Shown here: piece after piece, positions 24,278-35,745 of the stretch
Layout of the letters: the number at the start of each line of letters is the position of its first letter
Numbering within the stretch: position 1 is the first letter of the stretch
Origin: Leisingera methylohalidivorans DSM 14336
Lineage (GTDB): Bacteria; Pseudomonadota; Alphaproteobacteria; Rhodobacterales; Rhodobacteraceae
Reading direction: 5' to 3'
NCBI RefSeq assembly: GCF_000511355.1
Contig: NC_023135.1
Coordinates: 956,371-1,020,370, forward strand
Length of the DNA: 64,000 bases
Made by a program: the position numbers and the translations under genes
Notes under the pieces: generated by a model
The model's input: only the letters and a program-made list of their open reading frames with translations
Database searches by the model: none
Told to the model about the DNA's origin: nothing

Positions 24278-25231
24278 ATGAAAATCTGGATTGCGCGGCC
24301 GATGACGGCAGCGGTCACGGCACGGGCGCGGGAAGCTTTTGCCGACCTGGAAATCCGTGGGACCAACGCGGTGATGAGCGAGGCGGAAATGCTGCGCGCC
24401 TTGGCGGAGTTCGACATTGTCGTGCCGACGCTGGGCGACAAGTTCTCGGCTGAGATCTTTGCCAAGGCGGGCACACCGCGCTGCAAGCTGCTGGCCAACT
24501 TCGGTGTCGGCTACAACCACATTGATGTGGCGGCCGCGCGGGCGGCAGGCGTCGAAGTGACCAATACGCCGGGGGCCGTGACCGATGCCACCGCCGACAT
24601 TGCCATGACGCTGATCCTGATGTCGGCGCGCCGTGCCTCCGAGGGCGAGCGGATGCTGCGCAAAGGCGATTGGGAGGGCTGGCACCCGACCCAGATGCTG
24701 GGCCTGCACGCCACCGGCAAACGGGTCGGCATTGCCGGCATGGGCCGGATCGGCCAGGCGATTGCGCGGCGCTGCCACTATGGCTTCGGCATGGATGTGT
24801 CTTATGTGGCGCGGTCGCCCAAGGATCTGGATTTCCCGGCCGACCGGGCCGAAAGCCTGATCGATCTGGCGGGGCAGGTGGATTTCCTGGTGGTGGCGGT
24901 GCCGGGCGGCGCCGAGACCACCCATCTGATCAACGCCGAGGTGCTGGGCGCGATGCAGTCCCATGCGCATCTGATCAACATCGCCCGCGGCGAAGTGGTG
25001 GAAGAGGCGGCGCTGATCGAGGCGCTGCAGAACCGCCGGATCGGCGGTGCGGGGCTGGATGTTTATGAGTTCGAGCCCAAGGTGCCGCAGGCGCTGATTG
25101 ATCTGGATAACGCCACCCTGCTGCCGCATCTGGGCACCGCCACCGAAGAGGTGCGCAGCGATATGGGCCATATGGCGCTGGACAATGTGGCCGCATATCT
25201 TGCGGGCGCGGCATTGCCCAACCGGGTCTGA
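24278..25231 (+). CDS. D-2-hydroxyacid dehydrogenase, glyoxylate/hydroxypyruvate reductase type
   Basis: The 317-residue NAD(P)-dependent enzyme shows ANFGVGYNHIDVAAARAAGVEVTNTPG (about 75-101), the nucleotide loop GIAGMGRIGQAIARR (about 150-164), catalytic arginine and glutamate in NIARGEVVEEAALIEALQ and DVYEFEP, and the histidine in LLPHLGTAT (about 285-293). It matches D-glycerate dehydrogenase/glyoxylate reductase. It starts 1 nt after csaA, completing a proC-csaA-dehydrogenase operon. Substrate preference is inferred. Confidence 0.9.
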   Translation: MKIWIARPMTAAVTARAREAFADLEIRGTNAVMSEAEMLRALAEFDIVVPTLGDKFSAEIFAKAGTPRCKLLANFGVGYNHIDVAAARAAGVEVTNTPGAVTDATADIAMTLILMSARRASEGERMLRKGDWEGWHPTQMLGLHATGKRVGIAGMGRIGQAIARRCHYGFGMDVSYVARSPKDLDFPADRAESLIDLAGQVDFLVVAVPGGAETTHLINAEVLGAMQSHAHLINIARGEVVEEAALIEALQNRRIGGAGLDVYEFEPKVPQALIDLDNATLLPHLGTATEEVRSDMGHMALDNVAAYLAGAALPNRV

Positions 25232-25259
25232 GAAACCTGTCTGCCTGAGCCTGCCCGGC

Positions 25260-25517
25260 TCAGGCGTCCTTGGGTTTGTCCTTGCGGTGGTCCCAGGCGG
25301 GATCTTCGCGCTTGATCTTGCGGGTGGCCCAGGTGCCCGCGGGCCAGGCCAGAAGTGCACCGATGGCGGCGCAGATCAGAATGGCCCTGACTGAATAGTA
25401 CCCAAGCACAAATGCGGCGACGACGGCTGCCCCGGCGATGCAGGCGCCGATCATGATGGACAGGTGAAAGCGCAGCTTGCCGGCCAGCGGGTCGCCCAGA
25501 GGGTCGCGGTTTGCCAT
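25260..25517 (-). CDS. Small two-helix membrane protein
   Basis: The 85-residue protein starts at an ATG with a strong GAAAGGAGG upstream. It has two hydrophobic segments (MIGACIAGAAVVAAFVLGYY, about 22-41, and ILICAAIGALLAWPAGTWAT, about 46-65) and a charged tail KIKREDPAWDHRKDKPKDA. The family is not recognised; similar small proteins are common in Rhodobacterales. It is convergent with the dehydrogenase gene and 66 nt from tdk on the same strand. Confidence 0.75.
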   Translation of the reverse strand: MANRDPLGDPLAGKLRFHLSIMIGACIAGAAVVAAFVLGYYSVRAILICAAIGALLAWPAGTWATRKIKREDPAWDHRKDKPKDA

Positions 25518-25583
25518 GACGGCCTCCTTTGAAAGCGGTTCAAAGAAGTATAGCACATATCACCGCGGATTAATCCGGACGGC

Positions 25584-26186
25584 TTACTCTGCCGTTCCGC
25601 TGCTGCGCAGATCGCCTGCCGCTTCACGCCAGTGGCGGCGGCAGAGCGAGACATAGGTCTCATTGCCGCCGATCTGCACCTGGTCGCCCTCGGTCAGCAC
25701 CCGGCCCTGATCGTCCTGGCGGACCACCATGGTGGCCTTTTTGCCGCAGTGGCAGATGGTGCGCACCTCGCGCATTTCATCCGCCAGCGCCAGCAGGGTG
25801 GCGGAGCCGGGGAACAGATTGCCCTGAAAATCCACCCGCAGCCCGTAGGCCAGCACCGGCACCCGCAGGTCATCGACGACGCGGGCCAGCTGCCAGACCT
25901 GGTCGGGCGACAGGAACTGGGCCTCGTCCACAAAGATCGCCGCAACCGGGCCGCGGCGCAGCCGTTGTTCGATGCGGGCATAAAGATCGTCGCCCGCGGC
26001 AAACATGTCCGCCGCTTCGCCGATGCCGATCCGCGAGGCGATTCTGCCCTCGCCGGCGCGGTCATCCAGCCGGGCGGTCAGCAGGTAGGTGTCCATGCGG
26101 TTTTCGCGGTAGTTATGCGACGCCTGCAACAGCACCGTCGACTTGCCCGCGTTCATGGTGGAGTAGTTGAAATAGAGCTTGGCCAT
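25584..26186 (-). CDS. tdk: Thymidine kinase
   Basis: The 200-residue type II thymidine kinase salvages thymidine to dTMP. The P-loop STMNAGKSTVLLQ (about 9-21), the FVDEAQFL Walker B motif (about 89-96), zinc ligands in CHCGKKA and SLCRRHW, and the substrate loop near GGNETYVSLC are all present. The ATG at 26186 (MAKLYFNYSTMNAGKS) is the family start; the frame runs further upstream without conservation. Confidence 0.96.
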   Translation of the reverse strand: MAKLYFNYSTMNAGKSTVLLQASHNYRENRMDTYLLTARLDDRAGEGRIASRIGIGEAADMFAAGDDLYARIEQRLRRGPVAAIFVDEAQFLSPDQVWQLARVVDDLRVPVLAYGLRVDFQGNLFPGSATLLALADEMREVRTICHCGKKATMVVRQDDQGRVLTEGDQVQIGGNETYVSLCRRHWREAAGDLRSSGTAE

Positions 26187-26556
26187 GGGGGCGGGGTTTA
26201 TCTGTCCCGGCCTGCGGGGAAAACCGGATTCGTGCGGGTTCTGCAGAGAACGGGAAGGCTGTGGCGGGAGGGCTCGCCGGGGCAGGCATGGCCGGGGAGG
26301 AACAACCCCCGATAGATCCAAACCGAAAGCCCCGGAGAGCCAAAGTGCTGGGCAGACCAATTACCCGAACCGCAGAACGTCACTCACCCGTTCGGCATTG
26401 CACTGATCAAAAGATGCCAATTGCATCATCCCACTCGCTAAATCCCCAAAAACCAGAGGGATGGATAAGGTATCGCAATTCCTCTACAACTCAGAAATGG
26501 GAAAATAACCGGTTCGTTCCCCCAAGGGGGCGGCGGTCAAGCCAGGTAGGAAGTAT
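26187..26556. other. Gene-free gap, divergent promoters
   Basis: This 370-bp region lies between tdk and the HTH-like gene. It becomes AT-richer from about 26350 to 26530 and must hold the promoters of both units. I see no gene, RNA or clear operator. Confidence 0.4.
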
Positions 26557-27030
26557 ATGGCTGAAATCGGGACGTATCTGAAAAAGCACACCGAAGCGCT
26601 GGTGAAGGATGTCGGCATCGAAGCCGCCTGCCAGATCACCGGCAAGTCCAAGGCGACGCTGGGGCGCTATTACTCGGACAATGCCGAGCATGCCGACCGG
26701 TTCATGCCGGTGGACGCAGTGGCCAAGCTGGAAAAGGCGGCGTCCTATCCGCATGTGACCTCGGCGCTGGCGGAGCTGAAGAATATCACGCTGTCCTACA
26801 ACGGCAACGGCACTGCAGAAGAGACCGGCCGCAGCGGCGGAGTGAACTCCGATGTGATCGCGCTGAGCCAGCGCTTTGCCCAGCTGATGTGCGAATACCA
26901 GGAAGCGATGGAGGATGGCATCATCACCGTCAACGAGGCCAAGCGGCTGCTGCGGGAAACGGTGCTGCTGCAGCAGGTCCTGCTGGATATGAAGCTGCAT
27001 CTGGAGGAAGACAGTGTCTGTGACCGGTGA
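26557..27030 (+). CDS. Conserved protein with possible helix-turn-helix, upstream of arsH
   Basis: The 157-residue soluble protein is not firmly recognised. [23 protein letters not shown] (about 19-41) reads like a helix-turn-helix, and the region [23 protein letters not shown] resembles dimerisation parts of phage-like repressors. The rest is helical ([22 protein letters not shown] and [20 protein letters not shown]). Its 3' end overlaps the GTG of arsH by 17 nt, so they are translated together. It could regulate this unit; that is inference. Confidence 0.7.
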   Translation: MAEIGTYLKKHTEALVKDVGIEAACQITGKSKATLGRYYSDNAEHADRFMPVDAVAKLEKAASYPHVTSALAELKNITLSYNGNGTAEETGRSGGVNSDVIALSQRFAQLMCEYQEAMEDGIITVNEAKRLLRETVLLQQVLLDMKLHLEEDSVCDR

Positions 27031-27742
27031 CGGCGACAGCCTGCCCGCCATTGCGGAAAGCGAACTGCATCCGATCGATGTGGAGGCGCTGGCGGCGCCC
27101 GATGACCCGCGCCATGCGCCGCGTATTCTGCTGCTCTATGGCTCCCTGCGCGACGTGAGCTATTCCCGCAAGGCGGCTGAGGAGGCGGCGCGGGTGCTGC
27201 GCAGCCTGGGCTGCGAGACGCGGATTTTCGACCCTTCCGGCCTGCCGCTGCCGGATGACACGGGCGCGGCGGAGCATCCCAAAGTGGCTGAGCTGCGCGA
27301 TCTGGCGGTCTGGTCCGAGGGCATGGTCTGGTCCAGCCCGGAACGCCATGGCGCGATGACCGGCATTATGAAGCTGCAGATCGACTGGCTGCCCTTGTCG
27401 CTGCAGGGCGGAATCCGCACCACCCAGGGCAAGACGCTGGCGGTGATGCAGGTCTCGGGCGGCTCGCAAAGCTTCAATGCGGTCAACCAGATGCGGATCC
27501 TGGGCCGCTGGATGCGGATGCTGACCATCCCGAACCAAAGCTCGATCCCCAAGGCCTGGCTGGAATTCGGGGAGGGAGAGCGCCTGCCGGAAGGCCCGTT
27601 CTACCGCCGCCTGGTGGATGTGATGGAAGAGCTGGTGAAATTCACCTGGCTGGTGCGGGGCCGCAAGGACTATCTGACCGACCGCTATTCGGAGCGGGTG
27701 GAGAGCGCCGAGGAGGTCCATCAGCGGGTGTCGCAGACGTAG
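27014..27742 (+). CDS. arsH: ArsH-type NADPH-dependent FMN reductase
   Basis: The 242-residue flavodoxin-fold protein has [25 protein letters not shown] (about 38-62) for FMN phosphate binding and [24 protein letters not shown], both characteristic of ArsH. ArsH can oxidise organic trivalent arsenicals and reduce quinones or azo dyes. No other ars gene (arsB, arsC or acr3) is nearby, so the arsenic role is only family-based. The start is a GTG at 27014 with GGAGG upstream, inside the preceding gene. Confidence 0.9.
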   Translation: MSVTGDGDSLPAIAESELHPIDVEALAAPDDPRHAPRILLLYGSLRDVSYSRKAAEEAARVLRSLGCETRIFDPSGLPLPDDTGAAEHPKVAELRDLAVWSEGMVWSSPERHGAMTGIMKLQIDWLPLSLQGGIRTTQGKTLAVMQVSGGSQSFNAVNQMRILGRWMRMLTIPNQSSIPKAWLEFGEGERLPEGPFYRRLVDVMEELVKFTWLVRGRKDYLTDRYSERVESAEEVHQRVSQT

Positions 27743-27776
27743 CCCCGGGGGCAGTCCCGTAAATCAGATACACCTG

Positions 27777-27804
27777 AGCCCCGGCGCCGCTGCCGGGGCT
27801 TTTT
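27777..27804 (+). terminator. Terminator of the arsH unit
   Basis: AGCCCCGGC (27777-27785), loop GCCGCT, GCCGGGGCT (27792-27800), then four T residues. Confidence 0.88.
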
Positions 27805-27807
27805 GAT

Positions 27808-27882
27808 TCAGATCAGCGGGATCAATGGCACGTCGCAGGCAGCCAGGGCCAGAAGGGCGGTGAGAAACAGCGTCAGGCGCAT
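27808..27882 (-). CDS. 24-residue lipoprotein-like peptide
   Basis: A tiny gene: ATG at 27882, GGAG 8 nt upstream, and 24 codons to a TGA. It reads MRLTLFLTALLALAAC then DVPLIPLI. Residues 1-15 form a signal peptide, and LAAC is a textbook lipobox, so the mature product would be a lipid-anchored nonapeptide. I recall similar short lipoproteins ending DVPLIP-type in roseobacters. It is convergent with arsH and shares the intervening terminator region. Function is unknown; entericidin-like toxicity or membrane sensing are guesses. Confidence 0.6.
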   Translation of the reverse strand: MRLTLFLTALLALAACDVPLIPLI

Positions 27883-28377
27883 TCAAGGGCTCCGGTGTCA
27901 GCAATCGGGTCTGGCCACCTTGCAGCGGAAAACGGGCCGCTGCAAGCCTCCGGCGGCACAGGCATTGCGGCGGTCCGGATCAGACCTTCCCGCATAGCAT
28001 GTGCTGCGCAGTTAAGAAATTGGGCGGCCCTTCTCCCGGTATTTAGGCATTTGTTAAGGCTCATTTCCGCCGCAATTGGGCCGTGAAGTTACCGCCCAGG
28101 CTGGAAAACACGCGGAAATAGGGGAAATCCTGAATTTTTTTCCTAACGAAACCCAGCGGATTTTCCCTTGTTTTTAAGGGTATTTGTCGAAAATTGAGGC
28201 CAATCGTTAAGTAAATAAGGGGTTTCAGGGCCCCGGTCCCGGCACGGAGGCTCCGCGTTAACGTTTTGTTAATCCTGCCGCATTCTGCCCATCTTTCTGC
28301 CCGCGCGGCACCGCAGCAAGCCGCATTCCAGCCCCAGGGCTCACCGACCATGGCGGTGTGGGAACATGGAGTGGGTT
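27883..28377. other. Gene-free, AT-rich regulatory region upstream of the serine protease
   Basis: This 495-bp gap is markedly AT-richer than its surroundings from about 28000 to 28280. It contains TTAG-N7-TTAA at 28043-28057 and a perfect CtrA-type box at 28258-28272 (listed separately). I see no coding sequence in it. Confidence 0.5.
28258..28272. promoter_or_regulatory. CtrA-type box TTAA-N7-TTAA upstream of the secreted protease
   Basis: TTAA (28258-28261), CGTTTTG, TTAA (28269-28272), about 105 bp before the protease ATG, matching the CtrA core consensus. With GcrA in the same window, cell-cycle control is plausible but not shown. Confidence 0.5.
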
Positions 28378-29088
28378 ATGAGACGATTACTGGGAATTGC
28401 CGCCGCCGTTTTGATGGGATTCAGCACTGGAGAGGCTGCGGCCGGGCAACCGGCGCCGGTGCAATCTGTGCCGGGATGGGAGGCGGTGGGCCGCCTGAAT
28501 ATCGGCGGCACTGCCATGTGCACGGCCAGCCTGATCGCACCGGATATGGTGCTGACAGCGGCCCATTGCATGTATGACATCCGCAACGGCCAGGCGGTCA
28601 ATCCGCGCAGCATAAAATTTGAAGCGGGCCTCAACGGCTTCCGGGCCAAGGCGTCGCGCACTGTGGCCAAGGCGGTTGTTCACCCGGGCTACCGCCACGG
28701 CCGGACCGGCCAGTTTCAAACCGTCACCGACATTGCTGTGCTGCGCCTGGACAGCCCGATCAGCCCTGATGTGATCCGTCCGCTGGCCCTGGCCGCAACC
28801 CCGGAGCGGGGCGCGCGGGTGGATGTGATGTCATATTCCCGCAGCCATGAACGATCGCCCAGGCTGCAGACCGCATGCCAGGTGCTGGTGGCGCGGCAGA
28901 ACTCCTTGATCACCACCTGCAGGGTCGATCTCGGGGCGTCCGGATCGCCGGTGCTGCAGACGCGTCCGGGCCGCGCGCCGCGGCTGGTCTCGGTGATCTC
29001 GTCCAAAGCGCGGATGGGCGGCAAAGGCGTATCGCTGGCAGCCCCGCTGGGCCACGCGCTGCAAACGCTGATGCGGCAGGCCGGTTGA
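28378..29088 (+). CDS. Secreted trypsin-like serine protease
   Basis: The 236-residue chymotrypsin-fold protease has a signal peptide MRRLLGIAAAVLMGFSTGEAAA cleaved near AAA-GQ. The catalytic triad is in order: histidine in VLTAAHCMY, aspartate in TDIAVLRLD, serine in DLGASGSPVL. The oxyanion motif reads GASGSP, not the usual GDSGGP; the acid residue next to the serine is replaced, as in several V8-like roseobacter homologues I recall. The ATG at 28378 follows GGAGTG. Site of action is the periplasm or outside. It is monocistronic, with a terminator after it. Confidence 0.88.
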   Translation: MRRLLGIAAAVLMGFSTGEAAAGQPAPVQSVPGWEAVGRLNIGGTAMCTASLIAPDMVLTAAHCMYDIRNGQAVNPRSIKFEAGLNGFRAKASRTVAKAVVHPGYRHGRTGQFQTVTDIAVLRLDSPISPDVIRPLALAATPERGARVDVMSYSRSHERSPRLQTACQVLVARQNSLITTCRVDLGASGSPVLQTRPGRAPRLVSVISSKARMGGKGVSLAAPLGHALQTLMRQAG

Positions 29089-29136
29089 CCGCGGGAGCAG
29101 CCCAACAGCCCTGCCGCCCGGCGGTCGGCATCAACT

Positions 29137-29168
29137 GAAACAGCCCCGTTTGGTTCCGGGGCTGTTTC
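29137..29168. terminator. Bidirectional terminator between protease and P460-like gene
   Basis: GAAACAGCCCCG (29137-29148) and CGGGGCTGTTTC (29157-29168) form a perfect 12-bp stem with an 8-nt loop. It serves both convergent genes. Confidence 0.85.
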
Positions 29169-29192
29169 CATGTGCGGCAGGCCGGCCTGCGG

Positions 29193-29768
29193 TCACTGGC
29201 TGCTGAGGCGGACGTCTTCCAGTGGGCAGGCCAGGCTGTCCGGGGCCTCCCAGTCCATGCGGCAGCCAGCGCAGAAGCTTTGCCGGACCTTCATCCCGGC
29301 GCCATTGGGCAGAAGGGCCGCATAAAGCCAGCCGCCGGCCACGGGCGCCCCGCCGCCGGCCAGTTTGGTCCTGATGAACCGCGGGCCGGGAACGGCGTTG
29401 CCGTTCTTGACCTTGAAGCTTTCCTTGGCACGGACCGACCCGGCCGGCATGGTAAAGCCGTCATCCGCAAACTTCAGATACTGTTCAGCGGCGATGCCGT
29501 TTGCAAAGGTCTGCAGAAACCGCCCGCCTTGCGGGCCGGCACGGGCCGGGCGGGTTGATGTCACCTGCCAGGAGCGGACGTCAGCACCGACCGGATCGCC
29601 GTTGCCGGCGCAGCCCTCGGCCATTCTGGCTTTGATGCCTTCATAGATTCCGGCCACGGCTTGCTGCTGCAGGTTCAGAAGGGCCGCCGTCCACAGGGCA
29701 GTGCTGGGCAAAGGCGGCCATTGGCGCCAGGGCCGGCAACCCTGCGGCGGTCTTTGCTGGGGGGGCAT
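29193..29768 (-). CDS. Cytochrome-P460-like protein, probably degenerate
   Basis: The 191-residue frame resembles cytochrome P460-family proteins: EQYLKFADDGFTMPAGSVRAKESFKVKNG (about 95-123), GGWLYAALLPNGAGMKVRQSF and CPLEDVRLSS. In that family the segment is CxxCH for covalent heme. Here it is CAGCR (about 168-172), so the axial histidine is missing. No signal peptide is present in this frame. After the ATG (29768, with a good AGGGAGAAGG) there is a C7 tract, and another frame just downstream reads like a secretion signal (GLPALAPMAAFAQ). A frameshifted or decaying gene is therefore likely. It could alternatively bind another ligand. Confidence 0.6.
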   Translation of the reverse strand: MPPQQRPPQGCRPWRQWPPLPSTALWTAALLNLQQQAVAGIYEGIKARMAEGCAGNGDPVGADVRSWQVTSTRPARAGPQGGRFLQTFANGIAAEQYLKFADDGFTMPAGSVRAKESFKVKNGNAVPGPRFIRTKLAGGGAPVAGGWLYAALLPNGAGMKVRQSFCAGCRMDWEAPDSLACPLEDVRLSSQ

Positions 29769-29910
29769 GGCCCTTCTCCCTGATCTGGAAACGGCGGCTT
29801 GCGGGGGGCACCGGCGGCACAGATCGGGGCCTTGCGGCGTCAGAACTCTACACGGCTGCGTGACCGCCCGGCGGGACCTGAGCGGAATGCCGTGGCGGCG
29901 GCGGACAAGG

Positions 29911-29941
29911 AAAAGCCCCGGGCGATGCCGGGGCTTTTTTT
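29911..29941. terminator. Symmetrical terminator downstream of carB
   Basis: AAAAGCCCCGG (29911-29921), loop GCGATG, CCGGGGCTTTT (29928-29938), with T residues on one side and A residues on the other, so it can work on either strand. It most likely ends carB, whose stop is at 30003. Confidence 0.85.
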
Positions 29942-30002
29942 GAACACAGCCCTCAAAATACGGGGCTGGAAACGCTGTGCTGAAGAGAGGCGGCGCCGGG
30001 CG

Positions 30003-33350
<3,348 letters not shown>

Positions 33351-33548
33351 GGCCATATTCCTTTGGTTGACGCGCGGGCAGCATTGAATCAGGGGCACTG
33401 GCAAGTGCCCAAATTGTCCTGCGTTATAGGGACCGCGCCGAAAGGTTCAAGGGGGATCGGAAACGGAATTGGAAATGCCGCATCCACCCCTTTTGTTCGC
33501 ATAGCGAACGGATATATGTGGGGGCAGACGTTCACGGAGTCAATTCCA

Positions 33549-34730
33549 GTGCGGATTCGCTTTGATCAGGGGCCCAAGGGGGCCGGCACATGTTTCGACC
33601 AGCCGCTGCGCATGATCCGCGCGGACGGGCCGGAAGAGGTGCCCGCCGCGCTGGCCGCATTGGATGCCGCACGCGCGGCGGGGCATTGGCTGGCGGGCTA
33701 TGCCTCTTATGAATTGGGCTATGCGCTGGAGGTGAAGCTGGCGGGGCGGATGCCAGCGGGGCGGCGGCTGCCGCTGATCTGTTTCGGGGTCTACGCGGAG
33801 CCGCTGCCGCAGAAGGCTGAGAACAGCGTCCGGCCCTGGGCGGGGGCGAAGCGCGTGCCGGCCTTTCAGCCGGGCGGAGGCGGGCTGGGCGACTTGGAAC
33901 CGCGCTGGAGCTATGAACGCTACGCCGAAGCCTTTGCCGAGGTGAACCGCAATATCGGCAAGGGCGATATTTATCAGGCCAACCTGACTTTTCCGATTGA
34001 TGCGGAGGCCTTTGGCACTGCCGGGGAGCTTTACGCCGCACTGCAGGCCAGACAGGCGGTGGGCCACGGCGTCCTTGTCGAGCAGGACGGTCTGCCGGAT
34101 CTCTTGTCGCGCTCGCCGGAGCTGTTTTTCCGCACCGATGCGGAGGGGGTGATCGAGACCCGACCGATGAAGGGCACCCAGCCGCGCAGCGATGATCCGG
34201 TCGAGGACGCGCGCCGCCGCGATTTCCTGCGCCAGGACGAAAAGAACCGCGCCGAAAACCTGATGATCGTGGATCTTCTGCGCAACGACATCTCCCGCGT
34301 GGCGGAGACCGGGTCGGTGCATGTGCCGGAACTGTTCGCGGTCGAAAGCTACGCCACCGTGCACCAGATGGTCTCGATGGTGCGGGCAAAGCTGCGGCCC
34401 GACGCCGGGCTGGCAGAGATTTTTGCGGCGCTGTTCCCTTGCGGCTCCATTACCGGTGCGCCGAAGATCCGGGCGATGGAGATCCTGGCCGATCTGGAAC
34501 CCTGGCCGCGTGATGTCTATTGCGGCACCATCGGCTGGGCCGCGCCGGACGGCGCGTCGGAGTTCAACGTGGCGATCCGCACGCTGATGCTGGAAGAGGG
34601 CCGCGCGACACTTAATGTGGGCGGCGGGGTGGTCTGGGACAGCACCGCCGGATCCGAATATGAGGAAGCGCTATGGAAAGCCCGGTTCGCCCGCGTGACG
34701 CCATCCGGAACGATCCCGCTTTCCGCCTGA
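33549..34730 (+). CDS. pabB: Aminodeoxychorismate synthase component I
   Basis: PabB converts chorismate to 4-amino-4-deoxychorismate for folate synthesis. The 393-residue chorismate-binding protein has ETRPMKGTQPR (about 200-210), the KNRAENLMIVDLLRNDISRV block (about 232-251), PCGSITGAPKIRAMEIL (about 297-313) and NVGGGVVWDSTAGSEYEE near the end. The start is probably the GTG at 33549 with ACGGAG upstream; an in-frame ATG at 33516 is the alternative. The frame stays open far upstream opposite carB, but that part is not coding. Its 3' end overlaps the next gene by 58 nt. Confidence 0.93.
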   Translation: MRIRFDQGPKGAGTCFDQPLRMIRADGPEEVPAALAALDAARAAGHWLAGYASYELGYALEVKLAGRMPAGRRLPLICFGVYAEPLPQKAENSVRPWAGAKRVPAFQPGGGGLGDLEPRWSYERYAEAFAEVNRNIGKGDIYQANLTFPIDAEAFGTAGELYAALQARQAVGHGVLVEQDGLPDLLSRSPELFFRTDAEGVIETRPMKGTQPRSDDPVEDARRRDFLRQDEKNRAENLMIVDLLRNDISRVAETGSVHVPELFAVESYATVHQMVSMVRAKLRPDAGLAEIFAALFPCGSITGAPKIRAMEILADLEPWPRDVYCGTIGWAAPDGASEFNVAIRTLMLEEGRATLNVGGGVVWDSTAGSEYEEALWKARFARVTPSGTIPLSA

Positions 34731-35326
34731 TCGAGACGCTGGGCTGGCATCCGGGAGAGGGGTTCCGGCATCTGGAGCAGCATCTGGCCCGGATGGCGCG
34801 CAGCGCTGCGGCGTTCGGCATCCCCTTTGATCCGGCGCAGGCGCGGCACGTTCTGGCGGAGGCTGCCGGGGACAGGCCGCGGCGCTGCCGCCTCGCTTTG
34901 GACGCGGGCGGGCAGCTGGAGCTGACGGCGCCGCCGCTGGGCAGCAGCCCTGCGGAATGGCGGCTGGGCATCGCTGAAACAAGGCTGGATGCGGCGGATG
35001 TCTGGCTGCAGCACAAGACCACCCGCCGGATCCTGTATGATGCGGCGCGGGCCAATCTGCCCGGCGGTATGGATGAGCTGCTGTTCCTGAACCAGCGCGG
35101 CGAAGTCTGCGAAGGCACTATCACCAATCTGTTTGTCACCCGCGCGGATGGGCAGGTGGTCACGCCGCCGCTCACCTGCGGCCTGCTGCCGGGGATCCTT
35201 CGGCAGGTGATGCTGGAGCGGGGGGAGTGCCGCGAGGCGGTTCTTGGCTTGCAAGACCTGCAGGCGGCGCGGGCCATCCGCATGGGCAATTCCCTGCGCG
35301 GGCTGATCCCGGCCCGGCTGATCTGA
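34673..35326 (+). CDS. pabC: Aminotransferase class IV, aminodeoxychorismate lyase-like
   Basis: This 217-residue PLP enzyme of fold type IV releases pyruvate from aminodeoxychorismate to give 4-aminobenzoate. LQHKTTRRILYD (about 114-125) carries the PLP lysine, and NQRGEVCEGTITNLFV (about 140-155) is the family signature. At 217 residues it is shorter than E. coli PabC (269), which is normal for the PabB-linked short type. Its ATG lies 58 nt inside pabB, so it is translationally coupled, which supports the PabC role over a branched-chain aminotransferase. Confidence 0.85.
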   Translation: MESPVRPRDAIRNDPAFRLIETLGWHPGEGFRHLEQHLARMARSAAAFGIPFDPAQARHVLAEAAGDRPRRCRLALDAGGQLELTAPPLGSSPAEWRLGIAETRLDAADVWLQHKTTRRILYDAARANLPGGMDELLFLNQRGEVCEGTITNLFVTRADGQVVTPPLTCGLLPGILRQVMLERGECREAVLGLQDLQAARAIRMGNSLRGLIPARLI

Positions 35327-35339
35327 CGGCAGGTCCGGC

Positions 35340-35628
35340 AATGGATCTGACAATGGATCTGACAATAGATCCGGCAAGCGGCGCTCCCGCGCGGAAACGA
35401 CGCCTGGCTGGCGCCAGACGGCGCTTGCCCTTGGGCCCGGCAGCGCGCCCTTGGCGCGCTGCGGCGGCGTCCGGACGCCGCCCGCGCCGCGCTGCAGGCG
35501 CGGCGCCGGGCCCAACGCTTGCCGCCTGGCCGCGTCAGCGGCGGGACGCGGACGGGGCGGGAGCCTCTGCGCACAGGGCGCAGCCTGCGCAAATGGCGGC
35601 CTGCGGGCGGTGAAATTGGCCAGTTTGC
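35340..35628. repeat. Structured intergenic repeat, copy D (minus orientation), with extra palindromes
   Basis: Within this gap are GCAGCGCGCC/GGCGCGCTGC (35440-35462), a perfect 20-bp palindrome (35463-35482), and GCGCCGCGC/GCGCGGCGC (35484-35506). These are followed on the minus strand's 5' side by the GTTGGGC skeleton (revcomp at 35507-35516) and GGCTCCCGCC (near 35557-35566). Just before it, ATGGATCTGACA is duplicated at about 35341-35364. No gene is seen. It separates pabC from the aspS promoter. Confidence 0.6.
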
Positions 35629-35657
35629 TTGACAACCACGCTGCAAACTTGTGTACC
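35629..35657 (+). promoter_or_regulatory. Candidate promoter of aspS
   Basis: TTGACA (35629-35634) is a perfect -35. With a 17-nt spacer, the -10 would be TGTACC (35652-35657), a weak match. The start codon lies 88 bp downstream. Confidence 0.45.
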
Positions 35658-35745
35658 ACCCCGGACGAATTTAAGCGCCGCCCCGGCGCATCTCCCGAAT
35701 GACGGTCCACCCGGACAGACGACCCGAGACACGAAAGGTCCCGCC

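Noticed and set aside
27014..27742. Arsenic-resistance island
   Set aside because: ArsH stands without arsB, arsC, acr3 or an ArsR-type gene.
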